From Streptomyces canus 299MFChir4.1 (GTDB lineage: Bacteria > Actinomycetota > Actinomycetes > Streptomycetales > Streptomycetaceae): a stretch of DNA of 46,702 bases. Under the pieces are notes generated by a model. That model was not told the DNA's origin and searched no databases. It was given only the letters and a program-made list of their open reading frames with translations. The position numbers and the translations under genes are program-made. The stretch spans positions 1 through 46,702 of the forward strand of contig NZ_KB911629.1 in the NCBI RefSeq assembly GCF_000383615.1, written 5' to 3'. Within the stretch, counting starts at the first letter, position 1; every line of letters starts with the position of its first letter. This document shows, piece after piece, positions 15,859 through 23,427 of the stretch.

Positions 15859-17060
15859 GAACGGACCCTCTCGTCGTCGTGGTCGTCGTATCCCAGGTAG
15901 CCGCGTTCGATCGTCTCGGCGGGCCAGCCTTCGCACACCGCTCCGGTGAGCTGGGTGCGCAGGCAGCGGGCAGTCGCGCACGAGCAGCCGCGGATGGCGT
16001 CGAGCGCGCCGTCCGACACCTTGCGCGGCCAGTCCGGGTCGGTGAACAGGGGGCGCGCCAGGGCTATCGCGGAGACGTGGTGGTCTTCCAGGGCGCGGGC
16101 GGCGGCGTGCGGGTCGCCGAGCCGTCCGCCCACCATGACGGGCAGGGAGGTGGCCCGGGCCAGCGCCGAGTTGTCGGTGAGCGCGTAGCCGTGCCGGTCC
16201 ATGAGTCCGCTGTTGGCCGGCAGGCGCATCGTCTCGAAGGAGGTGGGGACGCCGAACAGGAAGTCCGCGCCCGCGGCCTCCAGCAGGGGGGCGAGCCGGA
16301 GGGCGTTGTCGAGCGTCCAGCCACCCTCGACACGCTCGTCGGTCATCAGATGGACACCGACGACGAAGTCCGGCCCGGTGCGGCGTCGCACCTCCCGCAG
16401 AACCTCCAGCAGGAAACGCACGCGTCCGTCGAAGCCGCCGCCCCACTCGTCGGTGCGCCGGTTGGTGCGGGGCGAGAGGAAGCCGGATATGAGGAATCCC
16501 TGCCCCGCGTGCAGGTCGACGCCGTCGAAGCCAGCGCGTTCACACAGGTGAGCCGCCTGCCCGAAGGCCGTGATCGTCTCCTCGATTTCCTCCGGGGTGA
16601 TCTCCTGCGGAGTGACGGTGCGATCGGAGGTGAGCGGGAAGGGCACCGCCGACGGAGCCAGTCGGCGCCGGCTGTCGTACACGTCCCAGGGACCGGCGTA
16701 GCGCCCGGCGTGTACGAGTTGGACCATGGCGAGCGCGCCGTGCCGGTGTACCTCGTCGGCCAGTCGGCGCAGCCCCGGCAGCCGCTGTTCGCCGTCGACC
16801 AGGTTCTGCAGCCTCATCTGCCTGCCGGAGGCGTTGACGGCGAAGTTTTCGGTGATCACGGTGCCTGCCCCGCCCTGCGCCCGTCGGGCGTAGTGCTCGA
16901 TCTGGGGCCGTGTGACGTTGCCGTCGGCGTCGCCGTAGCAGACCGACATCGGCGCGTGGACGATGCGGTTGCGTGCGGTGCGGTGGCCCAGCTTCAGCGG
17001 TGTGAACAGTGCGGTGAAGGCCGTGTCGTTGCCCTGCGGCAGGTCCGGCACAAGCGTCAT
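15855..17060 (-). CDS. Old Yellow Enzyme-family NADH:flavin oxidoreductase, single domain
   Basis: 401 residues. FMN-binding TIM barrel: KLGHRTARNRIVHAPMSVCY, MVQLVHAGRYAG, GFDGVDLHAGQGFLISGFLS, NRRTDEWGG, and the phosphate site VMVGGRLGDP with ALARPLFTDPDWPRK. The usual H-x2-H substrate pair reads H184-A-G-Q187, so the second His is Gln. After the barrel, four Cys remain (C359-x-C361-x4-C366-x9-C376), reminiscent of the 4Fe-4S site of 2,4-dienoyl-CoA reductases, but the C-terminal FAD/NAD domain is missing. GGAGGAG precedes ATG 17060. It is the first gene of a three-gene coupled operon. Confidence 0.82.
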   Translation of the reverse strand: MTLVPDLPQGNDTAFTALFTPLKLGHRTARNRIVHAPMSVCYGDADGNVTRPQIEHYARRAQGGAGTVITENFAVNASGRQMRLQNLVDGEQRLPGLRRLADEVHRHGALAMVQLVHAGRYAGPWDVYDSRRRLAPSAVPFPLTSDRTVTPQEITPEEIEETITAFGQAAHLCERAGFDGVDLHAGQGFLISGFLSPRTNRRTDEWGGGFDGRVRFLLEVLREVRRRTGPDFVVGVHLMTDERVEGGWTLDNALRLAPLLEAAGADFLFGVPTSFETMRLPANSGLMDRHGYALTDNSALARATSLPVMVGGRLGDPHAAARALEDHHVSAIALARPLFTDPDWPRKVSDGALDAIRGCSCATARCLRTQLTGAVCEGWPAETIERGYLGYDDHDDERVRS

Positions 17061-17359
17061 GTCGACTCCTCCAGGTGGCGCGTGTAGCGGTGGGAGATCC
17101 TCGGGTCCCGTCGGCGACCGGGCAGTACGAGACGGTGCGTCAGGGGCGGGACCGGCACCCGTGGTGCTTCTCCGGGCTTCGCCGCGCCGTGAGCGCCCGG
17201 CATGGGAGCCCGCCACCCGGGCGGTGGACGCGGGCGGCCCGGTGCGGCCGGCGTGACGCGAGTGATTCGACTCCGCAGGGTCATAGCGCTCCACATGTAG
17301 CGCCTCAGTGGTGGTAACACGCCGGCCGGCGTCCTGGTCGCTTTCGGCTCCCAAAGTGA

Positions 17360-17375
17360 AGGGTGCATACACTTT
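17360..17375. promoter_or_regulatory. putative GntR operator, site 6
   Basis: AGGGTGCATACACTTT, in the 489-base divergent region between the oxidoreductase operon and the hydratase gene, about 300 bases upstream of the oxidoreductase start. Confidence 0.5.
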
Positions 17376-17421
17376 GGCCCCCCTGTCAACGTCTGGGCCA
17401 CACTTGACGGGGACCGTGGCC

Positions 17422-17437
17422 AAAGTGTACACACTTT
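17422..17437. promoter_or_regulatory. putative GntR operator, site 7 (best match)
   Basis: AAAGTGTACACACTTT has perfect arms AAAGTG/CACTTT. It lies 112 bases before the hydratase start and 47 bases from site 6 (about 4.5 helical turns), an arrangement compatible with cooperative binding. Confidence 0.6.
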
Positions 17438-17549
17438 AATCGAACCTTTGAGGTGTACTCAGACCCGCAGACCACGGACGTCCTGCCGATGTCCTCGAAG
17501 GCACATCAGCGCCGCCCCTGTGAGGCGGCAACGGGCAATGAGGTGATGG

Positions 17550-18353
17550 ATGGATACGGAAACACGGTCGGAGGCGGTACGGGCCTTACTGCGTGCCCAT
17601 CGCACGGGCAAGCCCATCGACCCCCTGACCGAGCGCTTTCCGGGCCTGGACGTGGCCGACGCGTATGCGATCCAGGCTGCGTCGGTGGAGCAGCGGGTGC
17701 GCGACGGCGCGGTGATCCATGGCTACAAGGTGGGACTGACCTCACCGGCCCTGCGCCGCCGACTCGACGTGGACCAGCCCAACTTCGGTCAGTTGACGGA
17801 CACGATGTTCCATCCGGAGTCCCAGCTGATCGATCCGTCGGCGTTCGTGGCACCCCGCGTGGAGCCGCAGATCGCGTTCGCGCTGGGCAAACCGCTGAAG
17901 GGTCCCGGGATCACCGTGCCCGAGGCCGCGGCAGCCGTCGCCTGGGTGATGCCGGCGCTGGAGATCGTCGACTCCCGCATCCGGGACTGGAAGGTCACAC
18001 TCGTCGACACAATCGCCGACAACGCCTCCTCCGGCGGCGTGGTCCTGGGCAGCACGCTGGTGCCCCCCTCCGGGCTGGACATGCGCCGGACGGGAGGAGT
18101 GCTCTACCACAACGGCGGGATCGCCGGTACTGGAGCCCTGGGGATGGTGTTGGGCTCCCCGCTGAACTCCCTCGTGTGGCTGGCCAACACCCTTGGCGCG
18201 CAAGGGGTCGCGCTGCGGGCAGGCCAGGTGGTGCTGCCGGGTCCGGTCACCGCAGACGTGCCGGTGGCGGCGGGCGACGTGGTGACGGCGACCTTCGCCA
18301 GCCTCGGCTCAGTGACCGCCCGGTTCGCCGATGACACGGACACGTTCGGATGA
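17550..18353 (+). CDS. 2-keto-4-pentenoate hydratase-family protein
   Basis: 267 residues of the MhpD/DmpE/DmpH family: AIHGYKVGLTS-like segment (VIHGYKVGLTSPALRR), metal-ligand block APRVEPQIAFALG, ALEIVDSRIRDWKV with NASSGGVVLG, and the C-terminal LGSVTARF. It adds water to 2-oxopent-4-enoate to give 4-hydroxy-2-oxovalerate, with a divalent metal. The nearby paralogue at 18622 is more decarboxylase-like, so this one is assigned the hydratase step, though the reverse cannot be excluded. The ribosome site GAGGTG lies just upstream of ATG 17550. Confidence 0.82.
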   Translation: MDTETRSEAVRALLRAHRTGKPIDPLTERFPGLDVADAYAIQAASVEQRVRDGAVIHGYKVGLTSPALRRRLDVDQPNFGQLTDTMFHPESQLIDPSAFVAPRVEPQIAFALGKPLKGPGITVPEAAAAVAWVMPALEIVDSRIRDWKVTLVDTIADNASSGGVVLGSTLVPPSGLDMRRTGGVLYHNGGIAGTGALGMVLGSPLNSLVWLANTLGAQGVALRAGQVVLPGPVTADVPVAAGDVVTATFASLGSVTARFADDTDTFG

Positions 18354-18621
18354 GCACGGCACGTCGCGTGGCGGTGCGTCGGCGAGTCGGCGGTGTGCAA
18401 CCCGGTTCACGGCGTAAGGGCAGCGCGTCAGCCGGCTCAGTGCCCGGTGTCCGACGGGTGATGGCCGGCCTTATGCCCGCAGGAAACTCCCGGCATACGA
18501 CACACCGGCCGTATGCCGCCCGGCGACGCCGTCGGTCCGCGACTCAGGGTCTCCACGCCGATGGCTGGAAATCAAAGGACATCGACATAGCGATCCACCT
18601 CGTGACGAAGCAGGAGGCCCC
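18354..18621. other. 268-base gap inside the plus-strand catabolic run
   Basis: No recognisable gene, hairpin or operator-like palindrome was found here. An AGGAGG ribosome site for the next gene closes it. The gap may hold a second promoter. Confidence 0.4.
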
Positions 18622-19404
18622 ATGACCGAGTGGAACGTGGAGCGGGCGGCGACGGTACTCGCGGACGCAGAAGCCGGGCGAACCGACCGCGGGCCCCTCA
18701 CCGACGAGTGGCCGGGCCTGGACCTGGCGACGGGGTACCGGATACAGGACGAGATCCTGCGTCGCAAGGTCGAGGCGGGTGAGCACATCGTCGGTGTGAA
18801 GCTGGGCCTGACCTCGCGAGCCAAACAGCAGCGGATGGGAATCGACTCGCCGCTGACGGGGTGGCTGACCGACGTGATGGTTCTGCCGGCCGGCGCCCCG
18901 CTGGTCACCCGCGAGCTGATCCACCCGCGGGTCGAGCCGGAGATCGTGTTCGTCCTCGGTGAGCGGCTGAGCGGCCCGGCTGTGACTGCGGCCCGGGCGA
19001 TGGAGGCCGTGTCCCATGTGTACGCGGGTCTCGAAGTGATCGACAGCCGTTACACAGACTTCCGGTTCTCACTGCCCGATGTGGTGGCCGACAACGCGTC
19101 GGCTTCCCGGTACGTCGTCGGTTCGGTGGGACGCAAGCCCTCGGAGCTGGATCTGGCGCTGGAAGCGTGCCTGTTGGAAGTGGACGGCGAGGTCGTGGAC
19201 TCCGCCACGGGCGCGGCCGTACAGGGACACCCGGCCGAGGCCCTGGCACTGGCGGCCAACTCGCTCGCCCGGCGCGGGCTGGCTCTGGAGGCCGGGTGGC
19301 TGGTTCTGACCGGCGGCATGACGGACGCGGCGTTCACCCGCCCCGGCGGCACAATCGCCGTTCATTTCACCAACCTCGGTTCTGTGACGATCGGATGTGA
19401 GTGA
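18622..19404 (+). CDS. 4-oxalocrotonate decarboxylase (2-keto-4-pentenoate hydratase superfamily)
   Basis: 260 residues: HIVGVKLGLTSRAKQQRMGI, LIHPRVEPEIVFVLGERLSG (metal-binding Glu pair), YAGLEVIDSRYTDFRFSLPD, VVADNASASRYVVG and a C-terminal LGSVTIG. The sequence resembles DmpH/XylI decarboxylases, which convert 2-oxo-3-hexenedioate to 2-oxopent-4-enoate with Mg, usually in a complex with the hydratase; both partners are present here. AGGAGG precedes ATG 18622. The tautomerase gene begins one base after its stop. Confidence 0.8.
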   Translation: MTEWNVERAATVLADAEAGRTDRGPLTDEWPGLDLATGYRIQDEILRRKVEAGEHIVGVKLGLTSRAKQQRMGIDSPLTGWLTDVMVLPAGAPLVTRELIHPRVEPEIVFVLGERLSGPAVTAARAMEAVSHVYAGLEVIDSRYTDFRFSLPDVVADNASASRYVVGSVGRKPSELDLALEACLLEVDGEVVDSATGAAVQGHPAEALALAANSLARRGLALEAGWLVLTGGMTDAAFTRPGGTIAVHFTNLGSVTIGCE

Positions 19405-19405
19405 C

Positions 19406-19615
19406 ATGCCCTTGGTGGAGATCACGATGGCCGGGGGCCGGACTCCGGAGCAGATACGGGCCCTGCTGGCCCAGGTGCACCAGGCCGTCCACACGGCCAT
19501 CGACGTGCCGGAGGCGTCTATTCGCGTGGTGGTTCGCGAGGTGCCGCCCGCGCACTGGTCCGCGGGCGGCCGCACGCTCGCCGAACAGGCCCCGACCACG
19601 AACACCGGGAGCTGA
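19406..19615 (+). CDS. 4-oxalocrotonate tautomerase
   Basis: 69 residues. The mature protein would begin with Pro (after Met removal) as PLVEITMAGGRTPEQIRALL, giving the N-terminal proline catalytic base of the tautomerase superfamily. Arg residues in ASIRVVVREVPP occupy the position of the substrate-binding arginines. It interconverts 2-hydroxymuconate and 2-oxo-3-hexenedioate. The start at 19406 rather than 19397 is chosen so that Pro follows Met. It sits one base after the decarboxylase stop and four bases before the dehydrogenase start, in step with pathway order. Confidence 0.85.
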   Translation: MPLVEITMAGGRTPEQIRALLAQVHQAVHTAIDVPEASIRVVVREVPPAHWSAGGRTLAEQAPTTNTGS

Positions 19616-19619
19616 AACC

Positions 19620-21302
19620 GTGCAATCCTTCGGACACATCATCGACGGCAAAGAGACCGAATCGTACTCCGGCATGACCTCACGCTCCGTCGATCCCTAC
19701 ACGCGCACGCCCTGGGCGGAGACGGCGGTGGGCGACAGGACCGACGCCGACCGCGCGGTGCAGGCGGCGCGCAGGGCGTTCGACTCGGGACCCTGGCCCC
19801 GGATGGGATATGGCGAGCGCGGGCGGATCCTGCACCAGCTGGCGGACCTGATCGAGCACAACGGCCACGAACTGGGCATGGCCGACACCCTGGACATGGG
19901 CAAGCCGATCACTCAGTCGCAGGGCAACGACGTGCCACGCTCGGCGTCGAACTTCCGGTTCTTCGCCGACCACGCACGTCTGTCCACGGCGGAGACCCTG
20001 CCGATGGACAGCGGCCACCACACCTACACCCGCTTCGAGCCCGCGGGCGTGGTGGCGGCCATCGCTCCGTGGAACTTCCCCCTGATGCTGGAGACCTGGA
20101 AGATCGCGCCGGCCCTGGCGTGGGGCAACACGGTGGTACTCAAACCCGCCGAGGACACGCCGGCCTCAGCGACGATTCTGGCAAGGCTGGCCCTGGAGGC
20201 GGGGATGCCGCCGGGTGTGCTCAACGTCGTCCACGGATACGGCCCCGACTCAGCGGGGCAGGCACTGACGGAAAACCCGGCTGTGGACCGGATCACGTTC
20301 ACGGGCGAGTCGGGGACCGGCCGGATCATCGCGGCGGCCGGAGCACGCAGTCTCACTCCCGTCAGTCTGGAGCTGGGCGGCAAGGGCGCCAACGTGGTCT
20401 TCGACGACGCCGACCTCGACACCGCCGTCGAATGGTCCATCAAGGCCATCTTCACCAATACCGGTCAGATCTGCCTCGCCGGCTCGCGGATCTATGTGCA
20501 GCGAGCCGTCCATGACGCCTTCCTGCGCCGGTTCACCGCGGCGGCCGAAGCGCTGCTGATCGGGGACCCGAAGCAGGCGTCCACCGTGATCGGTCCGCTG
20601 GCTTCACAGGAGCACCACCAGAAGGTGCGCGGATACCTCGACAGCGTAGAAGCCGAGGGCGGCACCATCGTCACCGGTGGCCCGGGCGACGGTTGGACGG
20701 TCAGGCCGACCGTCGTCACCGGCCTCGGCCACGACTCGCGGCACGCCCGGGAGGAGATTTTCGGGCCGCTGGTGGTGGTCATCCCGTTCGGCACCGAAGA
20801 GGAGGCGGTCGGGCTCGTCAACGACAGCCGGTACGGACTCAACGCGATGCTCTTCACCGAGAACCTGCACCGCGCACACCGGGTCTCGGCATCCGTGCGC
20901 GCCGGGACCGTGTGGGTGAACTGCTTCTTCATACGCGACCTGCGGGCACCCTTCGGCGGAGTCGGGGACTCCGGAATCGGACGTGAGGGCGGGAACTTCA
21001 GCCGGGAGTTCTTCACCGAGCCCAAGGCCGTCGTGATGCAGATCCGGCCCGAGGAGCAGCCGTCGGGGATAAGCGGGCCAGCCCCCACGGCGGGCCCGGA
21101 CTCGGACGGCGCGCACCATTACCATCACCTGCCGACCCACAGACCGGAGGGCGATCGCCTTCGAGGAGCGGCCGGCCCATCAGACGGGGCGGTCGTCGAG
21201 GCGGCACCCCGTGAAGAGGGCCCGGTCGGCGAGCTGCCGGGCGCCCTTCACTCTTCCGACCCGGAGGCAATCCACCCGGGGGCGAGCCGCGACGAGTCAT
21301 AG
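19620..21302 (+). CDS. aldehyde dehydrogenase, 2-hydroxymuconic semialdehyde type, with C-terminal extension
   Basis: 560 residues from GTG 19620. NAD-dependent aldehyde dehydrogenase motifs: N152 in PWNFPLMLETWKIAPALAWG, E251 in SLELGGKG, catalytic C285 in NTGQICLAGSR, and EEIFGPLVVV. It should oxidise the ring-fission semialdehyde to 2-hydroxymuconate, feeding the adjacent tautomerase. Normal family homology ends near VVMQIR (about residue 480). The final 80 residues are low-complexity Pro/Gly/Ala/His/Glu text, probably a run-on after loss of the native stop. GGGAG lies about 12 bases upstream. Confidence 0.85.
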   Translation: MQSFGHIIDGKETESYSGMTSRSVDPYTRTPWAETAVGDRTDADRAVQAARRAFDSGPWPRMGYGERGRILHQLADLIEHNGHELGMADTLDMGKPITQSQGNDVPRSASNFRFFADHARLSTAETLPMDSGHHTYTRFEPAGVVAAIAPWNFPLMLETWKIAPALAWGNTVVLKPAEDTPASATILARLALEAGMPPGVLNVVHGYGPDSAGQALTENPAVDRITFTGESGTGRIIAAAGARSLTPVSLELGGKGANVVFDDADLDTAVEWSIKAIFTNTGQICLAGSRIYVQRAVHDAFLRRFTAAAEALLIGDPKQASTVIGPLASQEHHQKVRGYLDSVEAEGGTIVTGGPGDGWTVRPTVVTGLGHDSRHAREEIFGPLVVVIPFGTEEEAVGLVNDSRYGLNAMLFTENLHRAHRVSASVRAGTVWVNCFFIRDLRAPFGGVGDSGIGREGGNFSREFFTEPKAVVMQIRPEEQPSGISGPAPTAGPDSDGAHHYHHLPTHRPEGDRLRGAAGPSDGAVVEAAPREEGPVGELPGALHSSDPEAIHPGASRDES

Positions 21303-21345
21303 CGCGATCACCCGAGACAACGGGGACACATCGTCACTCGACGCG

Positions 21346-21372
21346 CACACCGAGCACACCGAGCACACCGAG
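21346..21372 (+). repeat. 9-base tandem repeat, CACACCGAG x3
   Basis: Three perfect units plus a partial CACAC follow the dehydrogenase stop and precede operator site 8 by 16 bases. It is a short direct repeat prone to slippage. It is not a CRISPR, having no spacers. Confidence 0.7.
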
Positions 21373-21388
21373 CACACAAGTGAACCCT

Positions 21389-21404
21389 TGAGTGCATACA
21401 TATT
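21389..21404. promoter_or_regulatory. putative GntR operator, site 8
   Basis: TGAGTGCATACATATT, 65 bases upstream of the SnoaL-like gene. It implies a promoter here, so the last two genes can be expressed separately from the 17.5-21.3 kb operon. Confidence 0.5.
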
Positions 21405-21469
21405 GCGGGCCCTATCGCGAGAGGACGGCGCGGGCGCCTCGCACAAACACTCCGTCAAAGGAAGTAAAC

Positions 21470-21988
21470 ATGGACTTGCCAAGGTCACCGGACACCGATG
21501 TCATGGTGCGCGAACTCTGGGACAGGCAGCAGATCATCGACGTCATGCTGCGCTTCGGCCGCGGGCTCGACCTGCACGACTGGGAGATGTACGCCAGCAC
21601 ACTGGCCGATCCGTTCGAGGCGGACTTCTTCGACCTGACGGGTCACCCCGCGGTGACGACGACGCCGGCCCTCTTCGCCAAGTTCGCCAGTGCCTGCCTG
21701 GAGCAACTGGCCGTGATGCACCAGTTCTCGAACTTCTCCATCGACGTCCGCGGCGATGAGGCGCAGGGCATCATCTACCACATATCCCGGCATCGGATGC
21801 CCAACCGCCGCGGGGACGACCACTACACGCAGTACGGCTGGTACGAGAACAGCTTCCGGCGCACCGCCGACGGCTGGAAGATCTCCCGGCTGAAGCACAC
21901 CTTCCGGTGGTGCGACGGCAATCCAACTCTGATCGATACATCCAATCCAGAGTGGCAGGCCGCAGCCGCCACCGTCTTCGGGATCTGA
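21470..21988 (+). CDS. SnoaL/NTF2-like fold protein
   Basis: 172 residues: a helical start VRELWDRQQIIDVMLRFGRG followed by LDLHDWEMYASTLADPFEAD, then the curved sheet with GWYENSFRRTADGWKISRLK. This is the nuclear-transport-factor-2 cone used by ketosteroid isomerases, polyketide cyclases and small ring-hydroxylating-dioxygenase subunits. The pocket residues do not settle the reaction; isomerase, cyclase or dehydratase are possible. AAAGGAAG precedes ATG 21470. The epoxide-hydrolase-like gene starts one base after its stop. Confidence 0.8.
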   Translation: MDLPRSPDTDVMVRELWDRQQIIDVMLRFGRGLDLHDWEMYASTLADPFEADFFDLTGHPAVTTTPALFAKFASACLEQLAVMHQFSNFSIDVRGDEAQGIIYHISRHRMPNRRGDDHYTQYGWYENSFRRTADGWKISRLKHTFRWCDGNPTLIDTSNPEWQAAAATVFGI

Positions 21989-21989
21989 C

Positions 21990-22865
21990 ATGAATACACC
22001 CGCTGGTTTCCAGCATCGGACCGCGATCGTCAACGGAGTCCGCCTTCACTACGTCATCGGCGGCTCCGGCCCGGCCGTCCTGCTGCTGCACGGATGGCCG
22101 CAGACCTGGCACGAGTGGCGCCATGTCGCGGCGGGGCTGTCCGAGTACACCGTCGTCGTACCCGACCTGCGCGGCTTCGGCTATTCGGGCAAGCCGGAAT
22201 CCGGCTACGACGGCGTCACCATCGCCAGTGACCTCTCCGAACTCGTACGGCACCTCGGTCTCGGGGACGTGACCGTCGTCGGCCACGACTGGGGGGCGGT
22301 GTTCGCCTACCTCCTCGCCGCCGAGCACCGCGACCAGGTGAGCGCGCTCGGCGTCATCGAGATGGCGCTGCCCGGAGTCGGCAGGATGGAGGCGGCCATG
22401 CAGCCCGCACCCGGCGGCAACTACCTCTGGCACATGGGCTTCCACTCCGTACCCGAGGTGCCCGAGTTCCTCATCTCCGGCAAGGAACGGCAGTACCTGC
22501 GCTGGTTCTTCGAGCACTTCGCCTTCGACCCCGGAGCGATCACCGCCGGTGATCTCGATGAGTACGTGGCGGCCATCACCCAGGTCGGGGCGCTGCGGGC
22601 CGGACTCGGGGTCTATCGGGAGTTCTTCACCACGGCCGAGCAGGTGGCCGAGCGGTCGAAGACGCCGCTTGACATCCCGGTCGTCGCATGGGGCGGCGAG
22701 GCGAGCCTCGGCGGCCTCAGTCTCGACTCCGTCCAGCAGGTCGCCCCACGAGCGACCGGCGGTGTCATCGAGCGGTGCGGGCACTGGGCGACGGAGGAAC
22801 GCCCGGACTTCGTCACCGCGGTCATCCGCGCACTCGTACCGCCGACGGCGACAGCTACACGCTGA
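21990..22865 (+). CDS. alpha/beta hydrolase, epoxide hydrolase type
   Basis: 291 residues. Oxyanion motif HGWP (34-37), RGFGYSGKPE near 61-70, nucleophile elbow VVGHDWGAVFAYLLA with Asp100 rather than Ser, and a C-terminal catalytic His in ERCGHWATEERP. An Asp nucleophile with HGxP points to epoxide hydrolases or dehalogenases rather than the Ser-dependent C-C hydrolases (BphD) of meta pathways. It is coupled to the SnoaL-like gene (stop and start one base apart). It could open an arene or quinone epoxide in this pathway (inference). Confidence 0.85.
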   Translation: MNTPAGFQHRTAIVNGVRLHYVIGGSGPAVLLLHGWPQTWHEWRHVAAGLSEYTVVVPDLRGFGYSGKPESGYDGVTIASDLSELVRHLGLGDVTVVGHDWGAVFAYLLAAEHRDQVSALGVIEMALPGVGRMEAAMQPAPGGNYLWHMGFHSVPEVPEFLISGKERQYLRWFFEHFAFDPGAITAGDLDEYVAAITQVGALRAGLGVYREFFTTAEQVAERSKTPLDIPVVAWGGEASLGGLSLDSVQQVAPRATGGVIERCGHWATEERPDFVTAVIRALVPPTATATR

Positions 22866-22940
22866 CGCATGCGCCACGAAGGGTCCCGTGGCCGCTCGGA
22901 CGACAACGTCCGGGGAACAGGGCTCTGACCGCCTCGGTTC

Positions 22941-23290
22941 GTGCCCGACGCAGCGCAAAGGACGCGGCCGCGCCCACCTACAAGGGCCAACACCGGCGAG
23001 GCACTGTCCGGGCGGCTGCGGCCTGGCAACGCCGGCGCCAACACCGCCACCGACCACATCGCAGTGTTCGACCAGGCACTCGCGCAGATCCCCGACGCGC
23101 ACCGGCACGGCAATGACATCCTGGTCCGCACCGACAGTGCCGGATCCGCGAAAGCCTTCCTCGCTCACGTCCGTGACATGAGGAAACGAGGGATCCGGAC
23201 CTTCTTCTCGGTCGGATACGCCATCACCGAGCCGGTCCGCCGCGCCATCCGGGCCATGCCCGAGCACCTGGGGCCCGGTCTTCCCCATGC
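22941..23290 (+). pseudogene. IS1380-family transposase, internal remnant
   Basis: The frame carries the IS1380 core: NTGEALSGRLRPGNAGANTA, then DILVRTDSAGSAKAFLAHVR with the catalytic Asp, and RTFFSVGYAITEPVRRAIRA. The sequence has no N-terminal domain and loses homology after about 23280. It directly follows the catabolic cluster and marks its right boundary. Confidence 0.75.
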
Positions 23291-23427
23291 ATCCGACCTC
23301 GCCCGCCCTCGATTCGTAGGGAGACGCCCTGTGCGTCTGCTGTGCGCGTTCCCGCGCCTCTGACGATCCATCACAATTGCGCGTACCTCGCTGTAGAGGC
23401 GACGCCGGGCTGGCACCATCGGCCGCT

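Noticed and set aside
15879..17087. 402-codon plus-strand open frame
   Set aside because: Mirror frame of the Old Yellow Enzyme gene, which has full flavin-binding motifs on the other strand.
21346..21377. Short tandem repeat considered as a CRISPR seed
   Set aside because: The units are directly adjacent 9-mers without spacers, and no Cas genes are present in the window.
21771..23288. 505-codon minus-strand open frame
   Set aside because: Antisense to the SnoaL-like and epoxide-hydrolase-like genes, whose motifs are clear. The translation is Gly/Arg/Val-rich without domains.
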